64,000 nt of DNA. It comes from G963663495 sp963663495 (GTDB lineage: Bacteria; Bacteroidota; Rhodothermia; Rhodothermales; Bin80). The number at the start of each line of letters is the position of its first letter. Positions within the stretch are counted from its first letter, which is position 1. The notes under the pieces were generated by a model. It ran no database searches. It was not told the DNA's origin and saw only the letters and a list, made by a program, of their open reading frames with translations. Of this stretch, positions 1 to 7,931 are shown one piece after another. The stretch spans positions 1,178,001 through 1,242,000 of the forward strand of contig OY760427.1 in assembly GCA_963663495.1 (NCBI GenBank), written 5' to 3'. Made by a program: the position numbers and the translations under genes.

Positions 1-851
1 CGAAGGCTCGGACTCAACTGTTCATACAGTCCTGTCCGGTGCAGTGTCAGCGTCCTATCCAGACCCCGCAAGAGCCACCGGGCCGCAGACCGGTTACACA
101 CCAAAAGGTCCGTATGGATCTGCATCAACGCTGCATGCGCCACCTTCGGATCCGGCACGGCGAAAGCACGCGTGATCGCCCCCCGAATGTGCCGCCCGTC
201 CTGCTCGGACAGATAACTCACTACACGCGTGCGCTTGTGCATCTGGCAGTGTTGCTGCTGCATACCGGTACCCAAGCACTCTTGCAGTACGCCGGTCAGC
301 GAGGTCACATCAGGAGTGATGCAGAAGAGCCCCCGATCTGCGCACAAACCGCGCTCCAACAAGCCTTGTAACAAGTGTTGCACGCGCTCCGCATCGTGCA
401 ACGGAGCCTCCACAAAGCCCAGAATGCGCCGATAACCCTCAATGGTAGCGGCCATGCACACGACTATGGGTCGCCCCCACACTTCCATGGCATCAAGCCA
501 AAGGATTACGTGCTCTTCTTCACACAACGGGCGCGTATCAAACACCTGCCGCGCCTGCTCGCACGCCGCAGCATCATCATCGTACCCCAATGCCAAGCCT
601 CCCGGAGACTCCGGAGACTCTGGAGCACGGACGCTATTTTCCTCCTCGGAAGGTGCTTCTGCCAACTGCTCCCCAGTGCCGTCTGGAGCCGCATTATCCG
701 ACGGAAGCATAACATCCTCTTCCAGACTAGACGTCAACTGCTGCACACACTGGGTGAGGTGCCGCAACAAGTCAAATTGCAGCTGCCGACCGGACGCGCC
801 GGTATGACGCAGCCCCTGAATGAGCTGCGATAAATCATCTGATAAACTCAT
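1..851 (-). CDS. IS256-family (mutator-type) transposase, 3' end outside window
   Basis: An uninterrupted minus-strand frame runs from an ATG at 851-849 off the left edge (283 codons visible), so the C-terminus is missing. The reading matches IS256-family transposases: LWLDA with the first catalytic Asp (about residue 120), ITPD with the second (about 181), a C-x-x-H pair in HCQMHK (202/205), and NRSAARWLLRGLDRTLTLHR, which corresponds to the family's N-AA-L-GL-TL-HR stretch. The catalytic Glu expected further on is outside the window. Residues 45-100 form an acidic, Ser/Pro-rich stretch. The transposase would cut and paste its own element. Two shorter relics with the same 5' region lie at 40510-40658 and 48391-48472. 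The family call is by motif; the intactness of the whole gene is unknown. Confidence 0.75.
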   Translation of the reverse strand, partial: MSLSDDLSQLIQGLRHTGASGRQLQFDLLRHLTQCVQQLTSSLEEDVMLPSDNAAPDGTGEQLAEAPSEEENSVRAPESPESPGGLALGYDDDAAACEQARQVFDTRPLCEEEHVILWLDAMEVWGRPIVVCMAATIEGYRRILGFVEAPLHDAERVQHLLQGLLERGLCADRGLFCITPDVTSLTGVLQECLGTGMQQQHCQMHKRTRVVSYLSEQDGRHIRGAITRAFAVPDPKVAHAALMQIHTDLLVCNRSAARWLLRGLDRTLTLHRTGLYEQLSPSL

Positions 852-948
852 AAGTGATCATGGATCCGTATGGTGAAAAGGCTTAGGAAACCCAAGCCAA
901 CACCGAACCAATAATCACTTTTTCAGCCAACAAGGAATGGCACGCCGC
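1..948 (-). mobile_element. IS256-type element, 5' terminal part
   Basis: The transposase frame plus about 97 bp upstream form the left part of an insertion sequence. The outer end reads GGCGTGCCATTCCTTGTTGG inward on the minus strand (about 948-929). The same terminus recurs, diverged, at 40510-40658 and, inverted, at 48391-48472, which is how the end was placed. Immediately beyond it (949-1130) sits a piece of the TnpB-element left module. The other terminus and any target duplication are outside the window. Confidence 0.6.
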
Positions 949-1130
949 CCCTAATAGATGGCAATTATATAGCATGCGTACCCACGTGTTGAGTTATTTG
1001 AAATAATTGCAGTTTGTTCGTGAAAAGCGGGAACCGATTATGAAAAACTGGCGAAAGCCATCCTGTCTGCACCACCAAAGCACAAAAAGTAACTCCTGCG
1101 AAAACGCGTGGCACTCAGCCATATAACTCC
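949..1130 (-). repeat. Solo left module of the TnpB element family (MITE-like)
   Basis: Read on the minus strand, 1130 down to 949 is nearly identical to the first ~180 bp of the TnpB elements at 4953, 16797 and 44567: it begins GGAGTTATATGGCTGAGTGC (first G of GGGAG lost) and ends ATATAATTGCC ATCTATTA GGG. It stops exactly at the internal GGG where the tnpB-bearing part begins in complete copies, so the tnpB half is missing. No matching 8-bp duplication flanks it. Confidence 0.8.
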
Positions 1131-1273
1131 AAAAAAATCGTCAGTTCACGCATAAAAAAACGATCTCAGGTTCTGGAGAATGGACTTATCGCCCTGAATA
1201 GTTCTAAAAGTCGCCAATTCGGTACGCACGATACCTCGAAATTCATCAGACAAGGCAAAACTTGGGCACTTGG

Positions 1274-1297
1274 GTTTGTGCGCTCTGACGCACAAAG
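1274..1297 (-). terminator. Hairpin downstream of idi
   Basis: TTTGTGCG and CGCACAAA form an 8-bp stem with a 6-nt loop directly after the idi stop codon (1306). No long T-run follows on the minus strand, so it could be a weak terminator or only an RNA-stabilising hairpin. Confidence 0.45.
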
Positions 1298-1305
1298 ACG
1301 GTGCA

Positions 1306-1878
1306 TTATAGTAAATCCCTGATCATCAGACCCTCAAGGGCGATTGGAAGCCAATGAGAAAAGGCGGCAGGGTTCTCGGCTAATGCAACCCGCAGCGCAG
1401 GTATCGTAATCCATTTCCAGTCCGACACCTCGTCAGGGTTCGGGGTGGGAGCACCATCGTATCGTCCTATAACTACATGATCGTACTCGTGCTCCGTGAG
1501 TCCGCCTTCCAAGTCCGCGTGGTAGACAAAGCCAAATACAGCCTCCAGCGAACAGTCAAAGCCCATCTCCTCGTGGAGTCTGCGGCGTGCAGACGCTGCT
1601 ACGACTTCTCCTGGTCCAGGATGACCGCAGCAAGTATTGGACCAGAGTCCGGGCGAGTGGTACTTGCCTGCGGCCCGCTTCTGCAGAAGCAAGCGATCCG
1701 CCTTGTCGAATACGAACACGGAAAATGCGCGGTGCAGCGTACCGCTAATATGGGCTTCCATCTTTTCCAGAACAGCCAGCTCCTGGTCATTCCTATCAAC
1801 GGCAACCAAGAGAGGCCGGAGATCAGTAGTCTCGATGGACGATTCCGACAGTGTGTTGTTAAAATGTTTATAGTGCAT
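1306..1878 (-). CDS. idi: Isopentenyl-diphosphate delta-isomerase type 1
   Basis: Interconverts isopentenyl and dimethylallyl diphosphate in the cytoplasm, feeding isoprenoid, menaquinone and carotenoid synthesis. About 190 residues with a Nudix-type fold. The catalytic Cys lies in LWSNTCCGHP, the metal-binding Nudix-like helix is ARRRLHEEMG, and the catalytic Glu is in TEHEYDHV; length and motif order match type 1 enzymes. The ATG at 1878 was chosen; a GTG seven codons upstream (1899) is also in frame and neither has a good ribosome-binding site. It stands alone on the minus strand, with a hairpin after the stop. Confidence 0.93.
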   Translation of the reverse strand: MHYKHFNNTLSESSIETTDLRPLLVAVDRNDQELAVLEKMEAHISGTLHRAFSVFVFDKADRLLLQKRAAGKYHSPGLWSNTCCGHPGPGEVVAASARRRLHEEMGFDCSLEAVFGFVYHADLEGGLTEHEYDHVVIGRYDGAPTPNPDEVSDWKWITIPALRVALAENPAAFSHWLPIALEGLMIRDLL

Positions 1879-2031
1879 TCCAAGCCGTACTAACCGCACA
1901 ACGAGCGCTTCTTCGACCGCTAAGGTATCTGGAGCACCCCTTTGCCGCGTCAGCTGCGTTCCCGTTCCTCATATGTTTGGCTATGGTATCCAGGACCTGA
2001 CTGCCACTTGGCAGATCGGTCAGACGGGGGG

Positions 2032-2622
2032 CTAGTTGTAGTATCCGGCTCCAATGATCACAGTGGAATCTCCATCCAATCCTGATCCATCCATCAGCTC
2101 GGCGTAACCAACCTTGGGGGATCCGATCTCTTCATCACCCTCAATGGCCGGGTTATCGAAAAGGTACTCCACATAGCCGCCATTATCGTTGGCGGCAGCG
2201 ATCAATTCTCGCACCATCATTACACCATTGGCATCCTCAAGGTCATACATGTTTTCCCCATCCCGCGTTGAGTCCGCCCCGTGCATCAGCATTACTCCGT
2301 TGCGATTAACAATGAAAACGTATATCTCGTTTGTCTTCCAAGGCCCGTCTTCTGACCGTAGCATTTGGGTTGCCGTGTCACGGGAAGATGACTGGACCTC
2401 TTCCAGGTAAAAGCGCTTGGACGCGCGCACGAAGGCCCTGAGCGACTCTCGATCCACTACATCCGTCGCGGTAACATCATCCTGGGCAGAAGCCATCGGC
2501 ATCGATATCCCCGTTTTTTGGGCAGAAGGCGCTGCCATGGATACTTCGGATTCTGCACCACTGCCGCAGCCCCATATAATACAGAGGCTCAGTAGGCCTC
2601 CAGTGAACATTTTTGCATCCAT
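2032..2622 (-). CDS. Cache-domain lipoprotein
   Basis: About 196 residues. The N-terminus MDAKMFTGGLLSLCIIWGCG carries a lipobox ending at Cys, so an envelope-anchored lipoprotein is predicted; this fixes the start at 2622 although the frame is open to 2700. The rest (about residues 60-196) resembles single Cache sensor domains, with the pattern YVFIVNRNGVMLMHG, a DLEDANG-VMVRELI segment, a YVEYLF strand and a terminal GAGYY. Cache domains normally bind small ligands outside the cytoplasm as parts of chemoreceptors or kinases; here the domain stands alone with no signalling output, so it may be a periplasmic ligand-binding partner (inference). No operon partner is evident. Confidence 0.7.
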   Translation of the reverse strand: MDAKMFTGGLLSLCIIWGCGSGAESEVSMAAPSAQKTGISMPMASAQDDVTATDVVDRESLRAFVRASKRFYLEEVQSSSRDTATQMLRSEDGPWKTNEIYVFIVNRNGVMLMHGADSTRDGENMYDLEDANGVMMVRELIAAANDNGGYVEYLFDNPAIEGDEEIGSPKVGYAELMDGSGLDGDSTVIIGAGYYN

Positions 2623-2700
2623 GGTTGAATCCCGAAGTGAATTCCCCGATAACGTCCTCGGCCGAGTCCAGAATGGGAACTGCCTTTCCCGGTGAGGCAC

Positions 2701-3118
2701 TCAAGACACCCAAAGATACATCGGCTTACAGCAGGCAGGCAAGGCCTGCAGTGCGGTGCGTCATCGCCAGTGTGGTAAGTACCCGCTTAATAGTGCCCGC
2801 GTACAATCCTGGAACCATAACATTTAGGCTCGTGCTTGAGGTGTAGATGCCAGAAACGGCCAGTTGCGATTGACTCAACTGTGTGGAGAATGGGCGCCTC
2901 CTCTTGGCCAGGCTATCAATTGATCGGTCACGCACACCGCTTTGGAGGTTTATGTGCACGAAATTCATTGTTCGGATCAGGCTCTTTCGCCGCGCACTGG
3001 ATTTATCCTTCTTTGATGACTGTGACTTTTTTCCTGCCCGCTGAAATTTTACAGGCCGGCTCCGTAGAGCAGTGGTAACGCTCTGCAGGTCCTGCCAGTA
3101 AGGTGTCCAGCGTCAAGC
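2701..3118. other. Gene-free stretch between cache lipoprotein and tctA
   Basis: No convincing coding frame on either strand. A D-arm-like piece (GAGC-AGTGGTAAC-GCTC, about 3066-3083) resembles part of a tRNA but lacks an anticodon arm and a T-arm. It should hold the promoter of the 2032-2622 gene and the end of the tct transcript; no clear signal was seen. Confidence 0.5.
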
Positions 3119-4543
3119 TTAGCGGCGTCTGTTCTGGATACCGAATACGATGGTAATGATCGTCGCGGCCGCCAGTACCATGGTAATGGGGCGGTCAGTA
3201 AAGCTTGTCAGGTCCCAACTGGACTTAATGGCACTCACCATAAAGTGCTGCTCTAGGATGGGTCCGAGGACCATACCCAGAACCACCTGGGCCAGTGGAA
3301 AGCCTCCACGTCGCAGGATAAAAGCTACTCCCCCCATGGCCGCCATAATGATTACATCCGCAGGGTTATTCCTCATGGCGAAGGACCCAATGACGCAGAC
3401 GCCGGTAATGACACTCAAGAGCAGACGAGTGGGGATGCCCACGGCAAGCGCCGCGAGGCGCGCCGTAAGGAATCCGAAACATGGCAAAAGTACCAGATTG
3501 GCCACCAGGAAAGTGGCATATAAGGACATCACTAGTCCAATATCATTCTCGAACAGCAGCGGCCCTGGGACGATCCCCTTCATCAGAAAAACGGCCAGCA
3601 CCATAGCCGTAACAGTATCTCCCGGAAGGCCCAGTGATAGCGCAGGAATCCACGCACTAGCAACGGCGGCGTTGTTGCTGCTAGCGCCAGCTAGCACGAT
3701 TTGCTCCCTGCTTGCTCCACTGACTCTCTTATAGCTGGTAGCGACCCAGGCTCCCACATCGGCACCCGCACCCGGAAGGAAGCCAACGAGTGTACCCACC
3801 ACGGACGACCGGACAACAACGCTCCACGAGTGCCGGATGAGTCGTAAAGGCGCATGGAAAAAGCTTTTTGATGGCTGGGCGATGGTGGTTACAATAGCAT
3901 GGCCGGGACGGAAACAGTACTCCAGAACCTCCGAGAAACCAAACAATCCGATCATTGCTACCACATAGTCCAGCCCTCCGAGAAGCGTCGTATTGCCGTA
4001 ATGAAAACGTGGGTATCCCAAGGTCGGATCCACTCCAATGGTGGAGAACAATAACCCCAGCAGCAACGCTACCAGTCCCTTGACCGGGGCCTTCCGCGCG
4101 GCGAATACGCCCGCGGTTAGGCCGAGCACTGCCACCCAGAAGTATTCGAACGACGAAAAATGCGTAGCCACCTCAGCAAGAGCGGTAGCGCCAACGATCA
4201 GAATTATCGTACCTACAACGCCGCCTGCAGCAGAACCCAGGGCGCTGATTCCGAGCCCGTAAAGCGGGCCATTAGCGCGGCACACGTCATGGAGCTCTTC
4301 TGCATACGCTGCACTGGCGGGTGTACCGGGTATTCGCGCTACGGCGGACCCGACATCCCCGGCATAGATGGCCACCGATGAAATCGCAATAATGGCCGGG
4401 AGAGCAACGATCGGATCAAGAAAAAATGCCAGCGGGATGAACAGCGCGACGCTTAGTGTGGCCGTTAGCCCGGGTATGGCCCCAAAAACGGCACCATACA
4501 GGCCTCCAACAACCAGTGCAGCTAAGCCCTCCCAGCTGATCAT
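3119..4543 (-). CDS. tctA: Tripartite tricarboxylate transporter, large membrane subunit TctA
   Basis: Large integral-membrane subunit (474 residues, about 10-12 hydrophobic segments) of a TTT-family solute transporter, which imports a carboxylate captured by the TctC binding protein using an ion gradient. Family features visible are the N-terminal GAIPGLTATLSVALFIPL, the VARIPGTPASAA loop, and ASSNNAAVASAWIPALSLGLPGD in the second half, equivalent to the conserved inner repeat. The start overlaps the tctB stop by 4 bp (4540-4543), the normal coupling. It is the last gene of the NIPSNAP-amidohydrolase-DinB-tctCBA run, now cut off from its promoter by the TnpB element at 4953-6425. The substrate cannot be read from sequence. 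Confidence 0.93.
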   Translation of the reverse strand: MISWEGLAALVVGGLYGAVFGAIPGLTATLSVALFIPLAFFLDPIVALPAIIAISSVAIYAGDVGSAVARIPGTPASAAYAEELHDVCRANGPLYGLGISALGSAAGGVVGTIILIVGATALAEVATHFSSFEYFWVAVLGLTAGVFAARKAPVKGLVALLLGLLFSTIGVDPTLGYPRFHYGNTTLLGGLDYVVAMIGLFGFSEVLEYCFRPGHAIVTTIAQPSKSFFHAPLRLIRHSWSVVVRSSVVGTLVGFLPGAGADVGAWVATSYKRVSGASREQIVLAGASSNNAAVASAWIPALSLGLPGDTVTAMVLAVFLMKGIVPGPLLFENDIGLVMSLYATFLVANLVLLPCFGFLTARLAALAVGIPTRLLLSVITGVCVIGSFAMRNNPADVIIMAAMGGVAFILRRGGFPLAQVVLGMVLGPILEQHFMVSAIKSSWDLTSFTDRPITMVLAAATIITIVFGIQNRRR

Positions 4544-4947
4544 ACTACTCCAAGCAGCAGGACGAACACCAGGTGGACTACACCAGCCGTAATGATTCCG
4601 GTGGACAAGGCTATGAGGATCCGAACATGCAGCAGGATTGCGATGCTCGAAACAATGATACCTACCGCCACAGCAGGTCCCGCGAGGCCGTAGGCAGGGA
4701 TGAAGGCAAGGACAAGCATAATCGCAACAACCGGGCGGTACCAGGTGCCGCGCTGCGCCGACTTGCGTATTGGCCTCTGTTCTGGCCGTACAATCATCCA
4801 GGTAGCTGCAAGCACCATCCCGGTCGCAATGGCACGAGGGAATAGGGCAGGGCCAGGATATCCATTCTCAAGCTGGGGAAAGGGGACAGAGAAAAGCCAG
4901 ATTGCGACACCCAGAGCGGCAATCAGCAGTCCCGGTAATGTGCGCAT
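4540..4947 (-). CDS. tctB: Tripartite tricarboxylate transporter, small membrane subunit TctB
   Basis: 135 residues with about four hydrophobic segments (for example LLIAALGVAIWLF near the start, VVAIMLVLAFIPAYGL in the middle), the size and layout of TctB, the small membrane partner of TctA. Its ATG (4947-4945) lies inside the 8-bp target duplication of the TnpB element. Before the insertion this ATG directly followed the tctC stop codon (TAGATG), so tctC and tctB were tightly coupled. Coupling is now broken: any translation needs a transcript crossing or starting in the insertion. Confidence 0.85.
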   Translation of the reverse strand: MRTLPGLLIAALGVAIWLFSVPFPQLENGYPGPALFPRAIATGMVLAATWMIVRPEQRPIRKSAQRGTWYRPVVAIMLVLAFIPAYGLAGPAVAVGIIVSSIAILLHVRILIALSTGIITAGVVHLVFVLLLGVV

Positions 4948-4952
4948 CTATA

Positions 4953-6425
4953 GGGAGTTATATGGCTGAGTGCCACGCGTTTTCGCAGGCGTTACTTTTT
5001 GTGCTTTGGTGGTGTGGACAGGATGGCTTTCGCCAAGTTTTCATAATCGGTTCCCGCTTTTCACGAAAACAATGCAATTATTTCAAATAACTCAACACGT
5101 GGGTACGCATGCTATATAAGTTCCATATATTAGGGAGTTATATACCACAGTGCCATGCCCGAAACGGTTAGTGCATACCGCAATATCATATGCAGGCTGT
5201 TGTCCGGAAGTCGGAGTAACGCCAAGCACCTTGCTGGATTAGCGGGTGCGTGTAGGTTTGTGTGGAATGTCATCCTCGCAGAGCAGAGCGAGGCGTACAA
5301 GAAAGCGAAAGAGGCTGGAGAGAAGCCGCCCTCGGTACGCTTCTTCTCGCTGGGGAAGCGGTTCACGGCGCTGCGCCGCACGGTCGAGTGGCTACCTGAA
5401 TACTCCTTTGGTGTAGTTAGATACACATTGTCGTTAGATACACGTTGAAATATCAGGCGGATGCATGGAAGGCATTCTTCAATGAGGGTAAGAGAAGACC
5501 GAGATTCCATTCCAGACGTGGTAGTACGCCTTCGTTCACGATCCCGGATAACGTAAGGGTTCGGGATGGCAAGCTGTATGTCCCGAAAGTGGGATATATG
5601 GCGCTCCGCAGGCGGGGAGGCAACCCGTACCCTGATGGAATACCCGTCAAAGCCAAGGTAAAGAAGAACGCCGGCAAAGGGTATGCTGTCATCTGCTACA
5701 AGATGGAGGCACCTGTAATAGAGGATACCGGCAGTGCTGTAGGCATTGACCGTAATTGCGGGCAGATTGCTTTGGTCTCCACAGAGGGCGATACAAGCAT
5801 TATCAGACAACCGGATACCAAGCGTCTTGATGCCACGTTGAAGCGGCATCAGCGAAGACTGGCGAGACAGAAGAAAGGCTCCAACCGTCGTAACAGGCGG
5901 AAGCATAGAATCGCCCGCATACAGCGCAAGCGTGCTACCATCCTCAAGAATGCGAACCACCAGGTAAGTCGCAGTATTGCCAATTGCTCCTCAACGGTGA
6001 TACTGGAGGACCTGAAGATCAATGCGATGACACGTTCAGCTAAGGGGACGATGGAGAGCTTTGGCACAAACGTCAAACAGAAGTCTGGCCTCAACCGTGA
6101 GATACTGCGAACAGGTTGGGGCCAGCTGGATCAGATGCTGAGCTATAAGTGCCGCAAGGTGATAAAGGTTACCGCTGCCTATACCAGTCAGCGGTGTTCT
6201 GTGTGTGGGCACACAGAAGCGAGTAACCGTAAGACACGGAGAGTTCACGTGTATGTTCTGTGGGCATGCGGATCATGCAGACCTGAATGCGGCTGCAAAC
6301 ATACTGGCCTCCGGGATTGGGGCTTCTGCACGGCGAGGGGCGTTCGGGTTACCGACCCCGATGACCCGTGAAATTGATACTAGTGCCTCACTGTGTACAG
6401 TTGGTCACTCACGTATATAATTCCC
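4953..6425 (+). mobile_element. TnpB element copy A, flanked by 8-bp duplication CATCTATA
   Basis: 1473 bp, from GGGAGTTATAT at 4953 to ATATAATTCCC at 6425, flanked by the perfect 8-bp direct repeat CATCTATA (4945-4952 and 6426-6433). Internal layout: a ~170-bp left module, the linker ATATATTA, a second GGGAGTTATATAC end (about 5133), tnpB, and a right end that contains the tnpB stop codon. No transposase other than TnpB is encoded. The inverted ends and 8-bp duplication point to movement by a DDE transposase supplied in trans (inference). Ends were fixed by comparison with copies at 16797 and 44567. Confidence 0.85.
5155..6420 (+). pseudogene. tnpB: tnpB, twice frameshifted (copy A)
   Basis: Same gene as the intact copy at 44769-46019 but broken twice. 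First, a 17-bp near-tandem duplication around 5420-5445 repeats GTTAGATACACATTGTC, shifts the frame and creates a stop after TLSLDTR. Second, about 2 bases are lost near 6240, within the zinc-finger region, so the C-terminal frame becomes unrelated (ending at 6371) while the true tail continues in another frame to 6420. The RuvC-I GIDRN motif and LED motif remain in the middle frame. Not expected to yield an active nuclease. Confidence 0.88.
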
Positions 6426-6428
6426 CAT

Positions 6429-7379
6429 CTATAACGATGCGGCTAGGAGCGCCCCGTTGGTACTGTCCTGCTCCGCTATGAAGCGGTCCAGCGTCTCCCC
6501 ATCCTTGTATTCCAGGTTAAAACCGGCATTTAACAGTGGACCCCGGAACGCGTCTGTACGCACTGCCCTGCGTAGCGCTGCTCGTAGCGTGTCATTTGCT
6601 GCACCATCCAGCCCGCTTGGTGCGCTTATAACAGACCACCCGCCGATACTCCAGTCGATGCCCAACTCCTTGAGAGTGGGTATCTCCGGTGCCGCCGGTA
6701 GTCGCTCGGGAGCCATCACGGCAAGAACGCGCACGCGCCCGTTCTTGCGTAGGGCGTCTGTTTCTGCAAAGGCTGCCGTCACCACATCCACGCCTCCAGC
6801 CAAAAGTTCCTGAAGACCAGGGGCGGCACCCTGGCTAGGAATCCATGGCATGGCATCCTGCGGAAGGCCTGCACGCTCCAGGAACCCTATGCGGGCCAAG
6901 TCCCAAATGCCGCCCTTGGATGTTCCTGACGCAAAATGTACACCGGGGTTTGCTTTGAGCGCCGCAACAAGGCCGTCAACCGATTGCCACGGGCTGTCGG
7001 TCCGCACGGTGATGGCACCGGGGTTATTGGTCACCAGCGCTAACAGGGAGTAGTCAGCGGGGGTCAGGTCTGTAATGCCGGCCCAATGCATCATGGTGAT
7101 TTCCACGGTAACCGCCCCGATCGTATAGCCATCGGGAGCTGCAGATGCAAGGGCCAAATGGCCAATCACTCCACCGCCGCCTGTACGGTTGACGATGGTA
7201 ACAGACTCTCCCAATTGATCGGACAAGGCAGATGCCAAAGCCCTGGAGACGGTGTCGGTACCACCTCCGGGGCTCCAAGGCACTATGAGAGTCAATCCCC
7301 GGGCAGGGTATTCCCCCTGCTCCGGTGTGATGCAGCTGCTAGCCAGACAAAGCAGGCAGACCAGGAGCCGCTGAAACAT
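6429..7379 (-). CDS. tctC: Tripartite tricarboxylate transporter substrate-binding protein TctC (Bug family)
   Basis: 316 residues with a lipoprotein signal (LLVCLLCLASSC) and the Bug/TctC fold: IVPWSPGGGTDTVSR near the N-terminus, a PDGYTIG strand, and PTLKELGIDW towards the C-terminus. It captures a small carboxylate or related organic ligand in the envelope and delivers it to TctAB. It is read from the DinB gene upstream (7-bp gap). Its TAG stop (6431-6429) lies within the target duplication of the TnpB insertion, which left the coding sequence complete. Confidence 0.92.
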   Translation of the reverse strand: MFQRLLVCLLCLASSCITPEQGEYPARGLTLIVPWSPGGGTDTVSRALASALSDQLGESVTIVNRTGGGGVIGHLALASAAPDGYTIGAVTVEITMMHWAGITDLTPADYSLLALVTNNPGAITVRTDSPWQSVDGLVAALKANPGVHFASGTSKGGIWDLARIGFLERAGLPQDAMPWIPSQGAAPGLQELLAGGVDVVTAAFAETDALRKNGRVRVLAVMAPERLPAAPEIPTLKELGIDWSIGGWSVISAPSGLDGAANDTLRAALRRAVRTDAFRGPLLNAGFNLEYKDGETLDRFIAEQDSTNGALLAASL

Positions 7380-7386
7380 GGACGGA

Positions 7387-7902
7387 CTACTGACTCCAAG
7401 GAGGTGTCACGCCGACAGAGCGCGCATAGGCAATGCCCTGTCCCAAATGCTCATGCGAATGGCCGGCGAGGATGGCTAAAACCCGGTATCGGGACATCTC
7501 TTGGCCGTAGAATTCCACCATGCCGGTGAGTTCAACATCTGACAGCATGTCCGCCATCATCATCACAGCCTGCTGGCTGGCCATCAGCGCTGTGATGAGT
7601 TCTTCCTGGCTCGCGTCATCACCAGGCATTTCGACAGCACCCTCTAATCCGAGCAGTCTGGACATGCCGTTGTTGCCCATGATAACGTGGGTAAGCACTT
7701 CACCCATCGAACGGATATCCTCAGCCGGGCGCCAAGCAAACTGCTCTTCATCGAAAGCGCCAGCGAGGCTGGCAAGCTTGCCTGAGCTACCTTCAAAGTC
7801 GGCCTTAAAGCTCTCTAGGTAGGCGCCGTTGTCCATCTGGGCCGATGCCGGAAGTACCATTGCTATCAATAATGTGGAAACGAAAACTGCGTATTTGGTC
7901 AT
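7387..7902 (-). CDS. Secreted DinB-superfamily protein
   Basis: About 171 residues: signal peptide MTKYAVFVSTLLIAMVLPASAQ, then a four-helix DinB-like domain with a helix containing a metal-type His (LTHVIMGNNG) and a C-terminal GHSHEHLGQGIAYAR that would supply more His ligands, the usual DinB H-HxxxH spacing. DinB-superfamily proteins bind a divalent metal; many are thiol transferases or have no known function. Export to the envelope, like the amidohydrolase and TctC next to it, suggests a common extracytoplasmic pathway (inference). The start at 7902 is taken because it begins the signal peptide; a TTG four codons upstream is in frame. Confidence 0.75.
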   Translation of the reverse strand: MTKYAVFVSTLLIAMVLPASAQMDNGAYLESFKADFEGSSGKLASLAGAFDEEQFAWRPAEDIRSMGEVLTHVIMGNNGMSRLLGLEGAVEMPGDDASQEELITALMASQQAVMMMADMLSDVELTGMVEFYGQEMSRYRVLAILAGHSHEHLGQGIAYARSVGVTPPWSQ

Positions 7903-7931
7903 GGTTCTGTCCAATGGGAAGTGATGTATGC

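Noticed and set aside
39..833. Several plus-strand open frames at the left edge
   Set aside because: They are antisense to a continuous IS256-type transposase frame on the minus strand that runs off the window.
3054..3115. tRNA-like sequence (acceptor-like GCCGGCT and a D-arm with AGTGGTAAC loop)
   Set aside because: No anticodon arm or T-arm follows; not a tRNA gene, at most a fossil piece.
4953..6425. Classification of the TnpB elements as ordinary IS200/IS605 (IS1341-type)
   Set aside because: Perfect 8-bp target duplications at two copies and terminal inverted repeats do not fit single-strand Y1 transposition; no subterminal hairpin pair typical of IS605 was recognised.
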